64,000 bases of DNA, taken from contig OZ024875.1 in the NCBI GenBank assembly GCA_964017185.1, forward strand, positions 32,187,456-32,251,455, given 5' to 3'. The stretch comes from Rugalucina vietnamica (Eukaryota; Mollusca; Bivalvia; Lucinida; Lucinidae). Both the position numbers and the translations under genes were made by a program. The stretch's first letter is position 1; every line of letters starts with the position of its first letter. Under the pieces are notes generated by a model. It was given only the letters and a program-made list of their open reading frames with translations. It did not search any database and was not told the origin of the DNA. Below are positions 21,573 through 34,400 of this stretch, one piece after another.

Positions 21573-22797
21573 AATAAGTTCAGCATTATTAGGCAAGCAC
21601 TGGCTTCTCTTCTCCCAAAACAAAATATAGCATCACTAACATCGCATGTCTAATATGAAAATGTCCGAATAATAACAAAAGAGGTCCGAAAATAATCAAT
21701 GTCTGTATTCACTAGAGGACCGTATGGAAGACTGGCCGTTGTGCTAAATACGTTATCCTCTATAAATATAGAGATTATTATTATTATTATTAATGGCCCT
21801 TCTACACAGAAAACCCGTGATAGGGCCCCAAATTAATTGCACTCTTTTGTCGTGAACAATCCTGGTTGTTTCAGACCTGGTCGAAAGCCCCAAAAACATT
21901 TTCTCATGCTGCAGCTGCTTAAAGTGTTAAGCTGAATAGCGCTAATTGCGCTTGTCGTGTTACATCGCGTTTGGTTTGCGTGTACCGAACGTGTTGTGTT
22001 ATCTACCCAAAGGTGTCCCTGGTTCGAGCATTAGCCAAGGCTTCGTTGGTTGCGACCGTAAGGCAGTCACTGTCCCTAAGCTCATCGGTTAATTGTCAGA
22101 AATTAATCAATTAATCAACTCCGCACACATTGGAATAAAACAAATGCGAGATCGGATAATTAACAGTGCTGTCACGACAGCATCAGTGCTGTCACGATAT
22201 CAGTGCTGTCACGGTCATAATTATTTAAAATACTCAAAAAGCATCATATAAAAGTAGTTGCTTTTGGTATGTAATGATACTATACTAAAATAGTAAACGT
22301 TTTGCAGAACTTAATTTTGGTTTAATCCTACAAGATTATGTCTACAGAAAAAAACGCTTCAGAAACAGAACAAATCACAGTATGTGCATTTTCATTGAAG
22401 CTCTCTCCCTCGTTAATTCATTGACTGACCGTCTGATCATGTCTGAGACTGCCCAGGGAAAGTGGTCAAAGTCAATCATCCATACAAAGTTTATATGGGT
22501 CATTATCAAAAAATGGAGCAATCCAGAAAACTGTAAGGCAAAACGAAAAAAAAAAATCGTTGTCCAGTTTTTCTTTTTTAATGAGATAGTTTTATTAACA
22601 ATACCATTTAGAATATAGAAATAAAATATGCCGAGTTTATCTGAACAAATTGTGCACCAGCATTAATCAATTGTATGATTATTTTCGGACCTCTTTTGTT
22701 ATTATTCGGACATTTTCATATTAGACATGCGATGTTAGTGATGCTATATTTTGTTTTGGGAGAAGAGAAGCCAGTGCTTGCCTAATAATGCTGAGCG
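21573..22797. repeat. Inverted repeat with ~118-bp identical arms, ~1 kb apart
   Basis: Arm 1 (about 21573-21697) starts TCAGCATTATTAGGCAAGCA. Its complement lies at about 22677-22797, ending TGCTTGCCTAATAATGCTGA. I see no mismatch across about 118 bp. A short GTGCTGTCACG cluster lies in the spacer at 22168-22213. Confidence 0.8.
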
Positions 22798-23836
22798 CCA
22801 AGCAAGGTAGCCACTGGTACCATTTTTAAAGTCTTTGGCATGACCCGGCCCGGGATCGAACCCACGACCTCCCGCTCCCGAAGCGGACGCTCTCACCATT
22901 ACGCTATCGGAATCGGTAATTCGTTATCAAGGAGCTTGGGAGAACTGGAAAACATTTGAAGGGAGTTGGGGATTACTAGAAGAGAACATTTTTAGTTTTA
23001 GGAAGCTGGGAGCAAGTAAAAAAATTAGGGAGCTGGGGTCATTTTTCTTTTAGTGAGCTTGGAGCTAATACCCCCTTGGAAGGTTACACTGCAGCTGAGC
23101 TGCACTTTTGCAAAATCATGTCTTCTCATGACGCGTCTGATATTTATTTTTTATGTACCCGAGTCAATAACTTTCAGTAATGTCGGGACGAAACTACCAC
23201 TTTTTTTCTTCGTAGTAACCAGCCTCATTGGGTATACCCTGGCCGACGAAGAATTTTGAATTTGCAGTTTTTTATCACCCCCCCCCCCCCCACACACACA
23301 CACACCTCAAATGGTTTGACCTCTTTTGGCTGCTACTGGTGTTAGTAGCTGAGACCCTCTCGTGAAAGGCGACCTAACTCTTTTCAGTGTAGGAAATTGC
23401 CTGAATCCACACCTGCTGACAGAAGTCAACTCTGACGACCGTGACAGCACTGACCGTGATAGTACTGAGTTTTACACATAAATTTAATTATTATGACTAA
23501 CAGCAGAATGCAGGCTGAAAACTTTGCATATCTATTCAAAACGGTCCTAAGCTGAAATTCAGTCATGGCCTTAAAATGTACGTGATATTTGCAAGAAGCG
23601 GCAAAATGCGCATGATAGTACTGATGGCTAAAAATTTCCCACACCGATTTTGACATGTCTTTATGGAATATGAACGGAGTAATGCGATTTTCTCAAAAAG
23701 TTTTTTTACCATGACTTCATCAGCTTGCTGTCGTCTACAAAAATGCGATTGTTTTGATCTGAGAAAATGATTCATAACTCGGGTCAAAATAGATGTTTTA
23801 AAACTGTGACAGCACTGATACGTTTTCCAGGGACAG
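22168..23836. repeat. GTGCTGTCACG words at both ends of a 1.7-kb segment
   Basis: CAGTGCTGTCACGA occurs three times at 22168-22213. Inverted forms CCGTGACAGCACTG (about 23438-23460), CTGTGACAGCACTG (about 23804) and GGACAGCACT (about 23830) lie at the right. This could be a TIR element with repeated ends that contains the right arm of the 118-bp inverted repeat and a SINE. Confidence 0.45.
22840..22920 (-). mobile_element. tRNA-like SINE head
   Basis: Minus strand: CCGATAGCGTAATGGTGAGA (box A), GTCCGCTTCGGGAGCGGGAG and GGGTTCGATCCCGGG (box B). No acceptor-stem pairing, so tRNA-derived rather than a tRNA gene. Confidence 0.65.
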
Positions 23837-25689
23837 CACTATAAATTGCACTTAATATACCATATGATTTTTGAATTTGACTTCAATAACATTATATGCA
23901 ATAGAGGGTTACAGAAAATGTTATTTCTGTCAAGCTTCTTTTACAATGGAAACAAATAAAACTACTTACCCAGACCCGGGGACACGATAAAAATCTTGCA
24001 TTTTTTCTTTTAAATAACATACTCGTAAACGTGAAATCGCGTGTGGTTCTTGTAAAGCACAGCGGATAATAATATTATAGAAGGAGGAAGCAAACCTCGG
24101 ACATCGCGCTTGCGAGAAAATCATCAGGGACAAGGATTGCTCCATTTTTTTATAATGACCCATATATACAATGCGTGTCTGCAGCGTAGAAGCGAAAATG
24201 GGCTATTTTGAAAATTGTACGGCATCATACCAAATATGTGATACCGGAACGTTCCAAGTAGAGATCTACAGCGCCATACTCTACCACAACGTTCCAAGTT
24301 GAGCTCTAGAGCGCTGTATTCTACCGTAACCTCCCTAATAACGAGCTACAGTGCCATGCGCTACCGCAACGTCCCCAGTAGCATTCTACAATACCATACT
24401 CAACCGCAACCTCCCCAGTAGGGATATACAGTATCGTACTCTACCACAACGTACACATTAGGATTTACAGCACCATTGTTTACCGCAACGTCCCCAGTAT
24501 CGATCTACAGTATCATATTCTACTGCAACGTCCCCAGTAACGATCTACGGTTAGATACTCTACCATAACGTACTCAGTAAAGATATATAGCGCCACAGTT
24601 TACCACAAGGTCCCCAGTAGGAATCTACAGTGCCATACTCTACTGCAACGTCCTTAGTAGAGATATACAGCCATATATTTTACCGCAACGCTATACTCTA
24701 CCACAACGTACCCATTGGGGATCTACCGCAACGTCCCTAGTAGGTATCTACAGCGTCATAGTCTACCGCTGCGTTCCAAGTAGGGTTCTACAGTGTCATA
24801 TTCTACCGCAACCTCCCCTACAGCTCCATACTCTGTCACAAAGTACCCAGTAGAGATATACAGCGCCTTAGTTTACGAAAACGTCCCAAGTAGGTATCTT
24901 CAGAGCCATACCCTACCATAACGTCTACAGTATGGATCTTCAGCGTCCCCAGTAAAGATATACAGCACCAAACTGTTATGCAACGTCTTCAGTATGGAAA
25001 TACAGTGCAATACTCTACAACAACGTACCTTGTAGGCATCTATAGTGCAATACTCTACCACAACATCTCCAGTTCGCAACTACCGTGCCATAGTCTACCG
25101 CAACGTATCCAGTTTGGTATCTGCAGTGTCATACTCTGCCTAAAAGTACCGAGTAGAGAAATACAGACCAATATTTTATCACAAGGTCCCAATTAAGGAT
25201 TTACAGTTCTTATCTATACCGCAACGTTCCCAGTGGAGACCAATAGCGCCATACTCTATCACGCAGTCCTTAGTTGAGATCTATAGCCAAATACTCTACA
25301 GAAACGTCCCCAGTAGATATCTTCTTTCAACCACAACATCTGCTGTTTGGATCTTCAGCCACATACTCTACAACGTCCCATTATGGATCAACAGTGCCCT
25401 ACTATACCGCAAATTTCCCAGTAGGGATCAACATGTCCATAGTCTACCGTCACGTCCCCAGTTGGGATCTACTGTGCAATTCTCTACCGCAACGTCCCAG
25501 GTTGTGATATACAGCGCTATTTTCTACCACAACGAAACCAGTAGGGATCTTCAGCGCCATGCTGTACCATATTTTTCCAAGTACAGACATATAGCGCCAC
25601 ACTCATCTGCAACGTACCCAGTAGAGATCTACAGCACCATACTCTACTGCGACGTTTCCAATAGGTATCTACAACGACATACTCACTGA

Positions 25690-25880
25690 CGAGGCTTGAA
25701 TAGCCGAAACCGCGGTATGGCCCATCACCTTTCTGACAAATATGCTCACTGCTCTTGACGGATCTCAGTTTTATTTTTATTTGCCATTACTGCAGCTGGT
25801 GTTGTGCCGTGTGGCGGCCCTAAAAAGTCTCCCCGTACATCATCCATAGTGCAGATTATATTTTCCTTTTGGTTCCCTGT
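25690..25880. other. Unrelated insert in satellite array 1
   Basis: About 190 bp without monomer similarity (GAGGCTTGAATAGCCGAAAC ... GTTCCCTGTTATGAATATTC). No TIR or ORF seen; origin unknown. Confidence 0.5.
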
Positions 25881-26274
25881 TATGAATATTCAGCGCCATA
25901 CTCTACTGCTACGTCTACAGCATCTATAACGCCTTTGTCTACCGCAACCTCCCCAGTAGGGATCTACAGTGCCATACTCTACCACATCGACCCCAGTAAG
26001 TATCTACAGAGCCATACTCTACCACAACGTACCCAGTAGAGATCAACAGCGCCATACTGTACCACAACGTCTCCAGTAGGTATCTACAGCGCCATACTCT
26101 ATCGCAATGTCCCCAATAGGGATCTACAATGCCGTATTCCACCACAACGTCCTCAGTAGGGATGTACAGTGCCAAATTCTACAAAACGTGTCTGTTAGGG
26201 ATCTACAGAGCCATACCCTACAGCAACGACCAAGTATGGTTCTACAGTGTCATACTGTACCACAACGTAGACAG

Positions 26275-26445
26275 TAGACAGTAGCAAAACTAATCGATTG
26301 ATTATTCGATTACTTTTGCAAATCAATTGTAATTGTAATCGAATAAAGCCAGGAAAAATACTTTTAATCGTAATCGTTAATCGTTGAAAGTAATTGTAAT
26401 CGTTAGTGATTAACTTTGAAAGTAATCGATAACAGGTCTGCCAGG
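26275..26445. mobile_element. Insert rich in TAATCGATTA-type words
   Basis: CAAAACTAATCGATTGATTA...TTACTTTTGCAAATCAATTG...GTAATCGTTAATCG. The self-similar AATCG/CGATT words in both orientations look like a short DNA-element insertion into the satellite. Family not identified. Confidence 0.45.
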
Positions 26446-27975
26446 CTCTACCGCAATGGTCCAACAGGGATCTACAGTGCCATATTCTAATACAACATCC
26501 CCAATATGGATCTACAGTGCCAAAATCTACCCAACGCCCCTAACCACATACTAAACAGCTATGTCCCCAGTACATGTAGTGTAGCCTGGGTTCCAGTCTG
26601 ATCTTTTTTTTTTTTTTTTTTTTTTTTTAATTTTTCATTTTTTCAGCCTTGCAACTTTGATTGCATTACTATACTGCAACGACTACCCTACCCTACCGCA
26701 ACGTCCCCAGTAGGGATCAACAGTGCCATACTCTACCGCAAAGACCCCAGTACGAATCTACAGCGCCATACTCTACATCAAGTAGAGACAAACAGCGCCA
26801 TACTCTAGCGCAACGTCCCAAGAAGGAATCTACAGTGCCATACTCTACCGCAACGTCCTCAGTAGAGATAAGCTGTCACATATTCTACCGCAACGTCCCC
26901 AGTAGATATCTACAGCACCAAACTCTATCGCAACATCCCCAGTAGCGTAGCGATCTCTGTAGCGTCATACTCTACTCACCCGTCCCCAGTAGAGATAAAC
27001 AGCCACATATTCTACCGCAACGTCCCCAGTAGATATCTACAGCGCCTTACTGTATCCCAACGTCCGCAGAAGCGTTCTCTACAGCGCCATATTCTACCAT
27101 AACGTCCCCAGTAGGAATCTACAGCCACATGCTGAACCGGAACGTCCCCAGTAGGGATCTACAGTACCATACTCTATCGCAACGTCTCCAGTAAGGAACT
27201 ACAGTGCCATACTCTACCACAACGTACCCAGTAAGGATATAGAGCTGTACAGCGCCATAATGTATCACAACGGATTCTGTAGGGATATACAGCCACATAC
27301 TCTACCGCAAAGTATCCAGTAATGATCTAGCGTGACATACTCTTCCAAAAGATCCCCAGTAGAGATCTTCAGTGCCATACTCTGCCGCAACGTCCGCAGT
27401 TTGGATCAACAGTGCCATACTATATTGCAATGTCCCCGGTAGGGATCTACACTGCCATAATCCACCACAACGTCCCCAGTAGGGGTATACGACACTATTC
27501 TCTACAACAATCTACCAAGTGATATAAACAGCTCAATTATTTCCACAAGGTCCGTAGTGGATTTTCAGTGACATACTCTTCCACATTGTTTCCAATTAAA
27601 CCTTTAATCTACAACAATGTACCCAGTGGAGGTCTACAGCGCCATAATCTGCTACAAAGTCACCAGTAGGGATATAAAGCGCCATACTCTATCGCAACCT
27701 ACCAAGAAGAGATCAACATCGCCATAATCTACCGCAAGGTCCCCAGTATGTATATTTATTCCATACTCTACCACAACGTACCAAGTTGGGATCTACAGCG
27801 ACATACTCTGCCGCAACGTCCCCAGTAGGATTATAAAGTGCCACAACTTCCCCAATACGTATCTACAGTGTCAAGCTCTACCACAACGTCCCAAATAGGG
27901 ATCTTCAGTGTCATATTCTACCACAACGCCCCCAAAGGAATCTACGGTGCCATACTCTACCGCAACGTTTCCATA

Positions 27976-28484
27976 ACCTCAATTCTAAGTTAAATTCGTT
28001 TTGCGCAAGAAATCATGGCTGCCTTCTTGAATGACATCTTGAATACGATAATCACTGCATCTTGATAAGGCAATCTAGCTTGAGTAATGGTTCTGAAAGT
28101 TAACGTGCTTATTGTATGAATAAAAAAGTTAAACCAAAATTACGAAAAACTTTGACTTATTTCATCTATACAGTGTTTTTATCCTGTCTTGAAAAGAAAC
28201 TATGATAGAATGTAAATACTTATACAAAACTGATACCTATTCATCATTTTGTACTGAAATAACCACAGATTTGCCAGATAAAAACAATCAGAGACCCCTG
28301 TTAAATATTATTATATATTCTGGCCGCCATCTTAAACGCCATCTTGAAAATACAAAATTGCTCAATGATGCCAAAGTGGCATCACTCAGATTCTTGTAAG
28401 GCAATGCCAACTGAACATAATTCAGTAAAGAAAAAAAACTTTAGAACACAATTCCAGGTCAAATTTGTTTTCTGCCGGACTAAG
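27976..28484. other. Spacer between the two inverted satellite arrays
   Basis: Non-satellite sequence of about 500 bp with an internal imperfect duplication about 300 bp apart: ATGGCTGCCTTCTTGAATGA...ATCTTGATAAGGCAATCTAG near 28016-28080 resembles GGCCGCCATCTTAAACGCCA...TTCTTGTAAGGCAATGCCAA near 28321-28410. Confidence 0.6.
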
Positions 28485-31400
28485 GGGACGGTGTGGTAGA
28501 TTATGGTGCTGTAGACCTCTACTGGGGACGGTGTGGTAGGATATGGCGCTGTAGATCATTCTGGGGACGGTGTGGTAGGGAATGTCGCTGTAGATCTCTA
28601 CTGGGGACGTTTGGGTAGGGAATGGGGCGACAGATCTCTACTGGGGACAGAATGGTAGGGTATGGTGTTGTAGATCCCTACTGGGGAAGATGCTGAAGAG
28701 AATGACATTGTATATCTCTACTGGGGACGGAGTGGTAGAATATGGCGCTGTTTATCTTTAATGGAGACGGTGTGGTAGACTTCCGCACTGTATATCTCTA
28801 CTGGAGATGGTCCAGTAGAGTAAGGTGCTGTAGATCTCTAATGGGGACGTTGGGTAGGGAATGGGGTGATAGATCTCTACTGGGGACGGTGTGGTAGATT
28901 ATGGTGCTGTAGATCTCTACTGGGGACGGTGTTGTAGGATATGGCGCTGTAGATCTTTACTGGGGACGGTATGGTAGGATATGTCGCTGTAGATCTCTAC
29001 CGGGGACGTTGTGGTAGGGAATGGGGAGATAGACCTCTACAGGGGACGGAATGGTAGGGTATGGTGTTGTATATCCCTACTGGGGACGATGCTGATTAGA
29101 ATGACTCTATATATCTCTACTTGGGACGGAGTGGAAGGGTATGTCGCTGTAGATCTCTACTGGGGACGTATTTGTAGAGTAGTTTTGTTTTGTATGTCTA
29201 CTCGGAACGTTGAAATATGTAGCTGTAGATCTCCACTGGGGACGTAATTGTAGGGAATTGGACGATAGATATTTACTGGGGACGGTGTGGTAGGGTATGT
29301 CGCTGTAGATCTCTACTGGGAACGTTGTGGTAGGGAATGGGGTGATAGATCTCTACTGGGGACGGTGTGGTAGATTATGGTGCTGTAGATCTCTACTGGG
29401 GACGACGTAGTAGGATGTGGCGCTGTAGATCTTTACTGGGGACGGTATCGTAAGATATGTCGCTGTAGATCTCTATTGGGGACGTTGTGGTAGGGAATGG
29501 GGCGATAGATCTTTACTGGGGACGGAATGGTAGGGTATGGTGGTTTAGATCCCTACTGGGGACGATGCTAAAGAGAATGACACTGTATATCTCTACTGGG
29601 GACGGAATGGTAGGGTATGGCGCTGTATATCTCTACTTAAGACGGTGTGGTAGACTAACTCACTGTAGATCTCTATTGGGTACGATCCAGTAGAGTTTGG
29701 TGCTGTAGATCTCTACTGGGAACGGTGTGTTAAGGTATGTAGCTGTAAATCTCTACTGGGAACGCATTGGTAAAGTAGTTCGCTTTAGATCTCTACTGGG
29801 GACGGTGTGATAGGGTTTGTAGCTGTAGATCTGTACTGGGGACGTTGTGGTAGGGAATGGGCGAAATATCTCTACTGGAGACGGTGTGGTAGATTATGGT
29901 GTTGTATACTTCTACTGGGGACCGTGTGGTAGGGTATGTCGCTGAAGATCTCTACTGGGGACGATGTGGTAGGAAATGGGGCGATGGATCTCTGCTGGGG
30001 ACGGAACCATAGGATATGTGTTGTAAATCCCTACTGGGGACAATGCTAAAGAAAATGACACAGTATATCTCTTCTAGGGACGGGGTGGTAGGGTATGGCG
30101 CTGTATGACTCTTTATGTCTCTACTGGAGACGGTTTGGTAGGGAATGGAGCAATATATCTCTACTGGGGACGGAATGGTAGGGTATGGTGTTGTAGATAC
30201 CTACTGTGAACGATACTGAAGAGAATGATACTGTATATCTATACTGGGGACGGTGTTTTAGGGTATGACGCTGTATATCTCTACTGGAGACGGTGTGGTA
30301 GAATACCGCTATGTAGATCTCTACTGGGGACGGTCCGGTAGAATATGGTGCAGTAGATCTCTACTGGAGACGTATTGGTAGAGTAGTTCGCTTTAGATAT
30401 CTACTCGGGACAGTTTAATAGGGTATGTAGAGGTGGATCTCACTGGGGACGTTAAGGTAGGAAATGGGGCGATAGATCTCTACTGGGACGGTGTGGTAGG
30501 GTATGTCACTGTAGATCTCTACCGGGGACGTTATGGTAGGCAAAATGTCGATAGATCTCTACCGTGGACGGAGTGATAGGTATGGCGCTGTAGATCTCTA
30601 CTGGGGACGTTGTGGCACGGAATTAGGCGATTGATCTCTACTGGGGACGGAATGGTCGGGTATGGTGTTGTAGATCCCTACTGGGGATGATGCTGAAGAA
30701 AATGACACTGAATATCTCTACTGGGGACGGAGTGGTAGTTTATGGCGCTGTATATCTCTACTGGTGACGGTGTGGTAGACTACCGCATTGTAGATCTCTA
30801 CTGGGTATTGTCCAGTAGATAATGGTTATGTAGATCTCTACTGGGGACGGTGTGGTAGGGTATGTCGCTGGAGATCTCTACTGGGGACGTATTGGTAGAG
30901 TAGTTCGTTTTAGATGTCTACTTGGGACTGTGTGATAGGGTATGTAGCTGTAGATCTCTACTGGGGAAGTTGTGGTAGGGAATGGGTCGATATATCTCTA
31001 CTGGGTACTGTGTGGTAGATTAATGTGCTGTAGATCTCTACTTGAGACGGAATGATAGGGTATGGTGTTGTAGATCCCTACTGGGGAGATGCTAAAGAGA
31101 ATGACACTGTATATCTCTACTTGGGACGGAGTGGTAGGGTATGGCGCTATATATCTCTACTGGAGACGGTGTGGTAGACTACCGCACTGTAGATCTCTAC
31201 TGGGGACGCCCCAGTAGAGTATGGTGCTGTATATCTCTACTGGGGACGGTGTGGTATGGTATGTCGCTGTAGATCTCTACTGGGGACGTATTGGTGGAGT
31301 AGTTCGCTTAAGATGTTTACTGGGGACGGTGTGATAGGGAATGTAGCTGTAGATCTCCACTAGGGACGTTGCGGTAGGGAATTGAACGATAGATCTTTAC

Positions 31401-34400
31401 TGGGGACGGTGTGGTAGGGTATGTCTATGTAGATCTCTACTTGGGACGTTGTGGTAGGGAATGGGTTGATATATCTCTACTTGGGACGGTGTGGTAGATT
31501 ATGGTGCTGTAAATCTCTACTGGGGACGCTGTGGTAGGTTATGGCGCTGTAGATCTTTACTGGGGACGGTGTGGTAGGGTATATCGCTGTATATCTCTAC
31601 TGGGGACGTATTGGTGGAGAAGTTCGCTTAAGATGTTTACTTGGGACGGTGTGGTAGGGAATGTAGCTGTAGATCTTCACTGGGGACGTTGTGGTAGAAA
31701 ATTGAACGATATTATTTTTTACTGGGGACGGTGTGGTAGGGTATGTCTCTGTAGATCTCTTCTTGGGACGTTGTGGTAGGGTATGGGTCGATATATCTCT
31801 ACTGGGGACGGTGTGGTAGATTATGGTGCTGTAAATCTCTACTTGGTACGCTGTGGTAGGTTATGGCGCTGTAGGTCTTTACTGGGGACGGTGTGGTAGG
31901 GTATGTCGCTGCAGATCTCTACTGGGGACGTTACGGTAGAAATGGGTCCATTTATCGCTACTGGGGACGGTGTGGTAGATTAAGATGCTGTAGATCTCTA
32001 CTGGGGACGTTGTGGTAGGGAAAGGGGCGATAGATCTCTACTGGAGAGGGAATGGTGGGGTATGGTGTTCTAGATCCCTACTGGGGGACGATGCTGAAGA
32101 GAATGACACTGTATATCCCTACTGGGGACGGAGTGGTAGGGTATGGCGCTGTAAATCTCTACTGGAGACGCTGCGGTAGACTACCGCACTGTAGATCTCT
32201 ACTGGGTATAGAGTAGAGTATCCAGTAGAGTATAGTGTTGTACATCTCTACTGAGGACGGTGTGGTAGGGTATGTCGCTGAAGATCTCTATTGGGGACGT
32301 ATTGGTAGAGTAGTTCGCTTTAAATGTCTACTTAGGACTGTGTGATAGGGTATTTTGCTGTAGATCTCTACTTGGGACGTTGTGGTAGGGAATGGGGCGA
32401 TAGATTTCTACTTGGGACGGTGTGGTAGGGTATGTCGCTGTAGATCTGTACTGGGGACGTTGTGGTAGGGAATGGGTCGATAGATATTTACTAGGGACGG
32501 TGTGGTAGATTATGGTGCTGTAGATCTCTTCTGGGGACAGTGTGGTACGGTATGGCGCTGTAAATCTTTACTGGGGACGGTGTGGTAGGGTATGTAGCTG
32601 TAGATCTCTACTGGGGACGTTGTGGTAAGGAATGGGACGATAGATCTCTACGGGGACGGAATGGTTGGATATGGTGCTGTAGATCCCTACTTGGGACAAT
32701 GTCGGAGAGAATGACACTGTATATCTCTACAAGGGACGGAGTGGTAGCGTATGGCGCTGTATATCTCTACTGGAGACGGTGTGGTAGACTACCGCACTGT
32801 AGATCTCTACTGAGGAAGGTCCAGAAGAATATGGTGCTGTAGATCTCTACTGGGGACGGTGCGGTAGGTTATGGCTTTGTATTTCTCTACTGGGGACGGT
32901 GTGGTAGGGTATGTCGCTGTAGATCTGTACTGGGGACGTTGTGGTAGGGAATGGGTCGATAGATATTTACTAGGGACGGTGTGGTAGATTATGGTGCTGT
33001 AGATCTCTTCTGGGGACAGTGTGGTACGGTATGGCGCTGTAAATCTTTACTGGGGACGGTGTGGTAGGGTATGTAGCTGTAGATCTCTACTGGGGACGTT
33101 GTGGTAAGGAATGGGACGATATATCTCTACTGGGGACTGAATGGTTGGATATGGTGCTGTAGATCCCTACTTGGGACGATGTCGGAGAGAATGACACTGT
33201 ATATCTCTACAAGGGACGGAGTGGTAGCGTATGGCGCTGTATATCTCTACTGGAGACGGTGTGGTAGACTACCGCACTGTAGATCTCTACTGAGGAAGGT
33301 CCAGAAGAATATGGTGCTGGGGACGGTGCGGTAGGTTATGGCTTTGTATTTCTCTACTGGGGACGGTGTGGTAGGGTATGTCGCTGTAGATCTCTACTGG
33401 GGACGTTGTGGTAGAGAATAGGGCGATAGATCTCTCCTGGGGACGGAATGGTAGGGTATGGTGTTGTAGATCCCTACTGGGGACGATGCTGAAGAGAATG
33501 ACACTGTATATCTCAACTGGGGACGGAATGGTAGGTTATGGCGCTGTATGTATCACTGGAGACGGTGTGGTAGACTACCGCAATGCAGATCTCAACTGGG
33601 GACGTTGTGGTTGGGAATGGGGCAATAGATCTCTACTGCGGACGCAATGGTGGGGTATGGTGTTGTAGAACTTTACTAGAGACGATGCTGAAGAGAATGA
33701 CAATGCATATCTCTACTGGGACGCTGTGGTAGGGTTTGGCGCTGTATATCTCTACTGGAGACGGTGTGGTAGAATACCGAACTGTAGATCTCTACTGTGG
33801 ACGGTCCAATAGAATATGGTGCTGTTGATCTCTACTGGGAACGGAATGGTAGGGTATGTCGCTTTAGATCTCTACTGGGGACGTTGTGGTAGAAAATTGG
33901 GCGATAGATCTCTACTAGGGACGGAATGGTAGGGCATGGTGCTGTTGATCCCTACTGGGGACGATGCTGAAGAGAATGACACAGTATATCTCTACTGGAG
34001 CGGTGTTGAAGGATATGGCGTTGTATATCTCTACTGGATACGGTGTAGTAGAAACCGCACTGTAGATCTCTACTGGGGACGGTCCAGTAAAATATGATGC
34101 TGTAGATCTCTACTGGGGACGGTGTGGTAGGTTATGGCGCTGTTGATCTTTACTGGGGACGGTGTGGTAGGGTATCTCGCTGTAGATCTCTACTGGAGAC
34201 GTTGTGGTAGGGAATGGGGCGAAAGATCTCTACTGGGGACGCAATGGTAGGGTATGGTGTTGTAGATCCCTACTGGGGACGCGGCTGAAGAGAATGACAC
34301 TGTATATCTCTTCTGGGGACGGAGTGGTAGGGTATGGCGCTGTATATCTCTACTGGAGACGGTGTGGTACACTACCGCATTGTAGATCTTTACTGGGGAC

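Larger units (their letters stand above)
24240..27975 (-). repeat. 40-bp satellite array 1 (diverged, inverted orientation)
   Basis: Monomers of about 40 bp of type CCCAGTAGGGATCTACAGCG + CCATACTCTACCGCAACGTC. This is the reverse complement of the monomer at 28.5-39.4 kb. Copies are highly variable, with indels and three interruptions (25690-25880, 26275-26445 and a poly-T at 26606-26628). It is probably an old, decaying array. Confidence 0.9.

Noticed and set aside
22855-22920. tRNA gene on the minus strand
   Set aside because: Good internal promoter boxes, but no matching acceptor stem; the context is repetitive.
24240-27975. Possible CRISPR-like or minisatellite spacer array
   Set aside because: Every ~40-bp unit is a variant of the same sequence, with no alternation of constant repeats and unique spacers, and the genome is animal.
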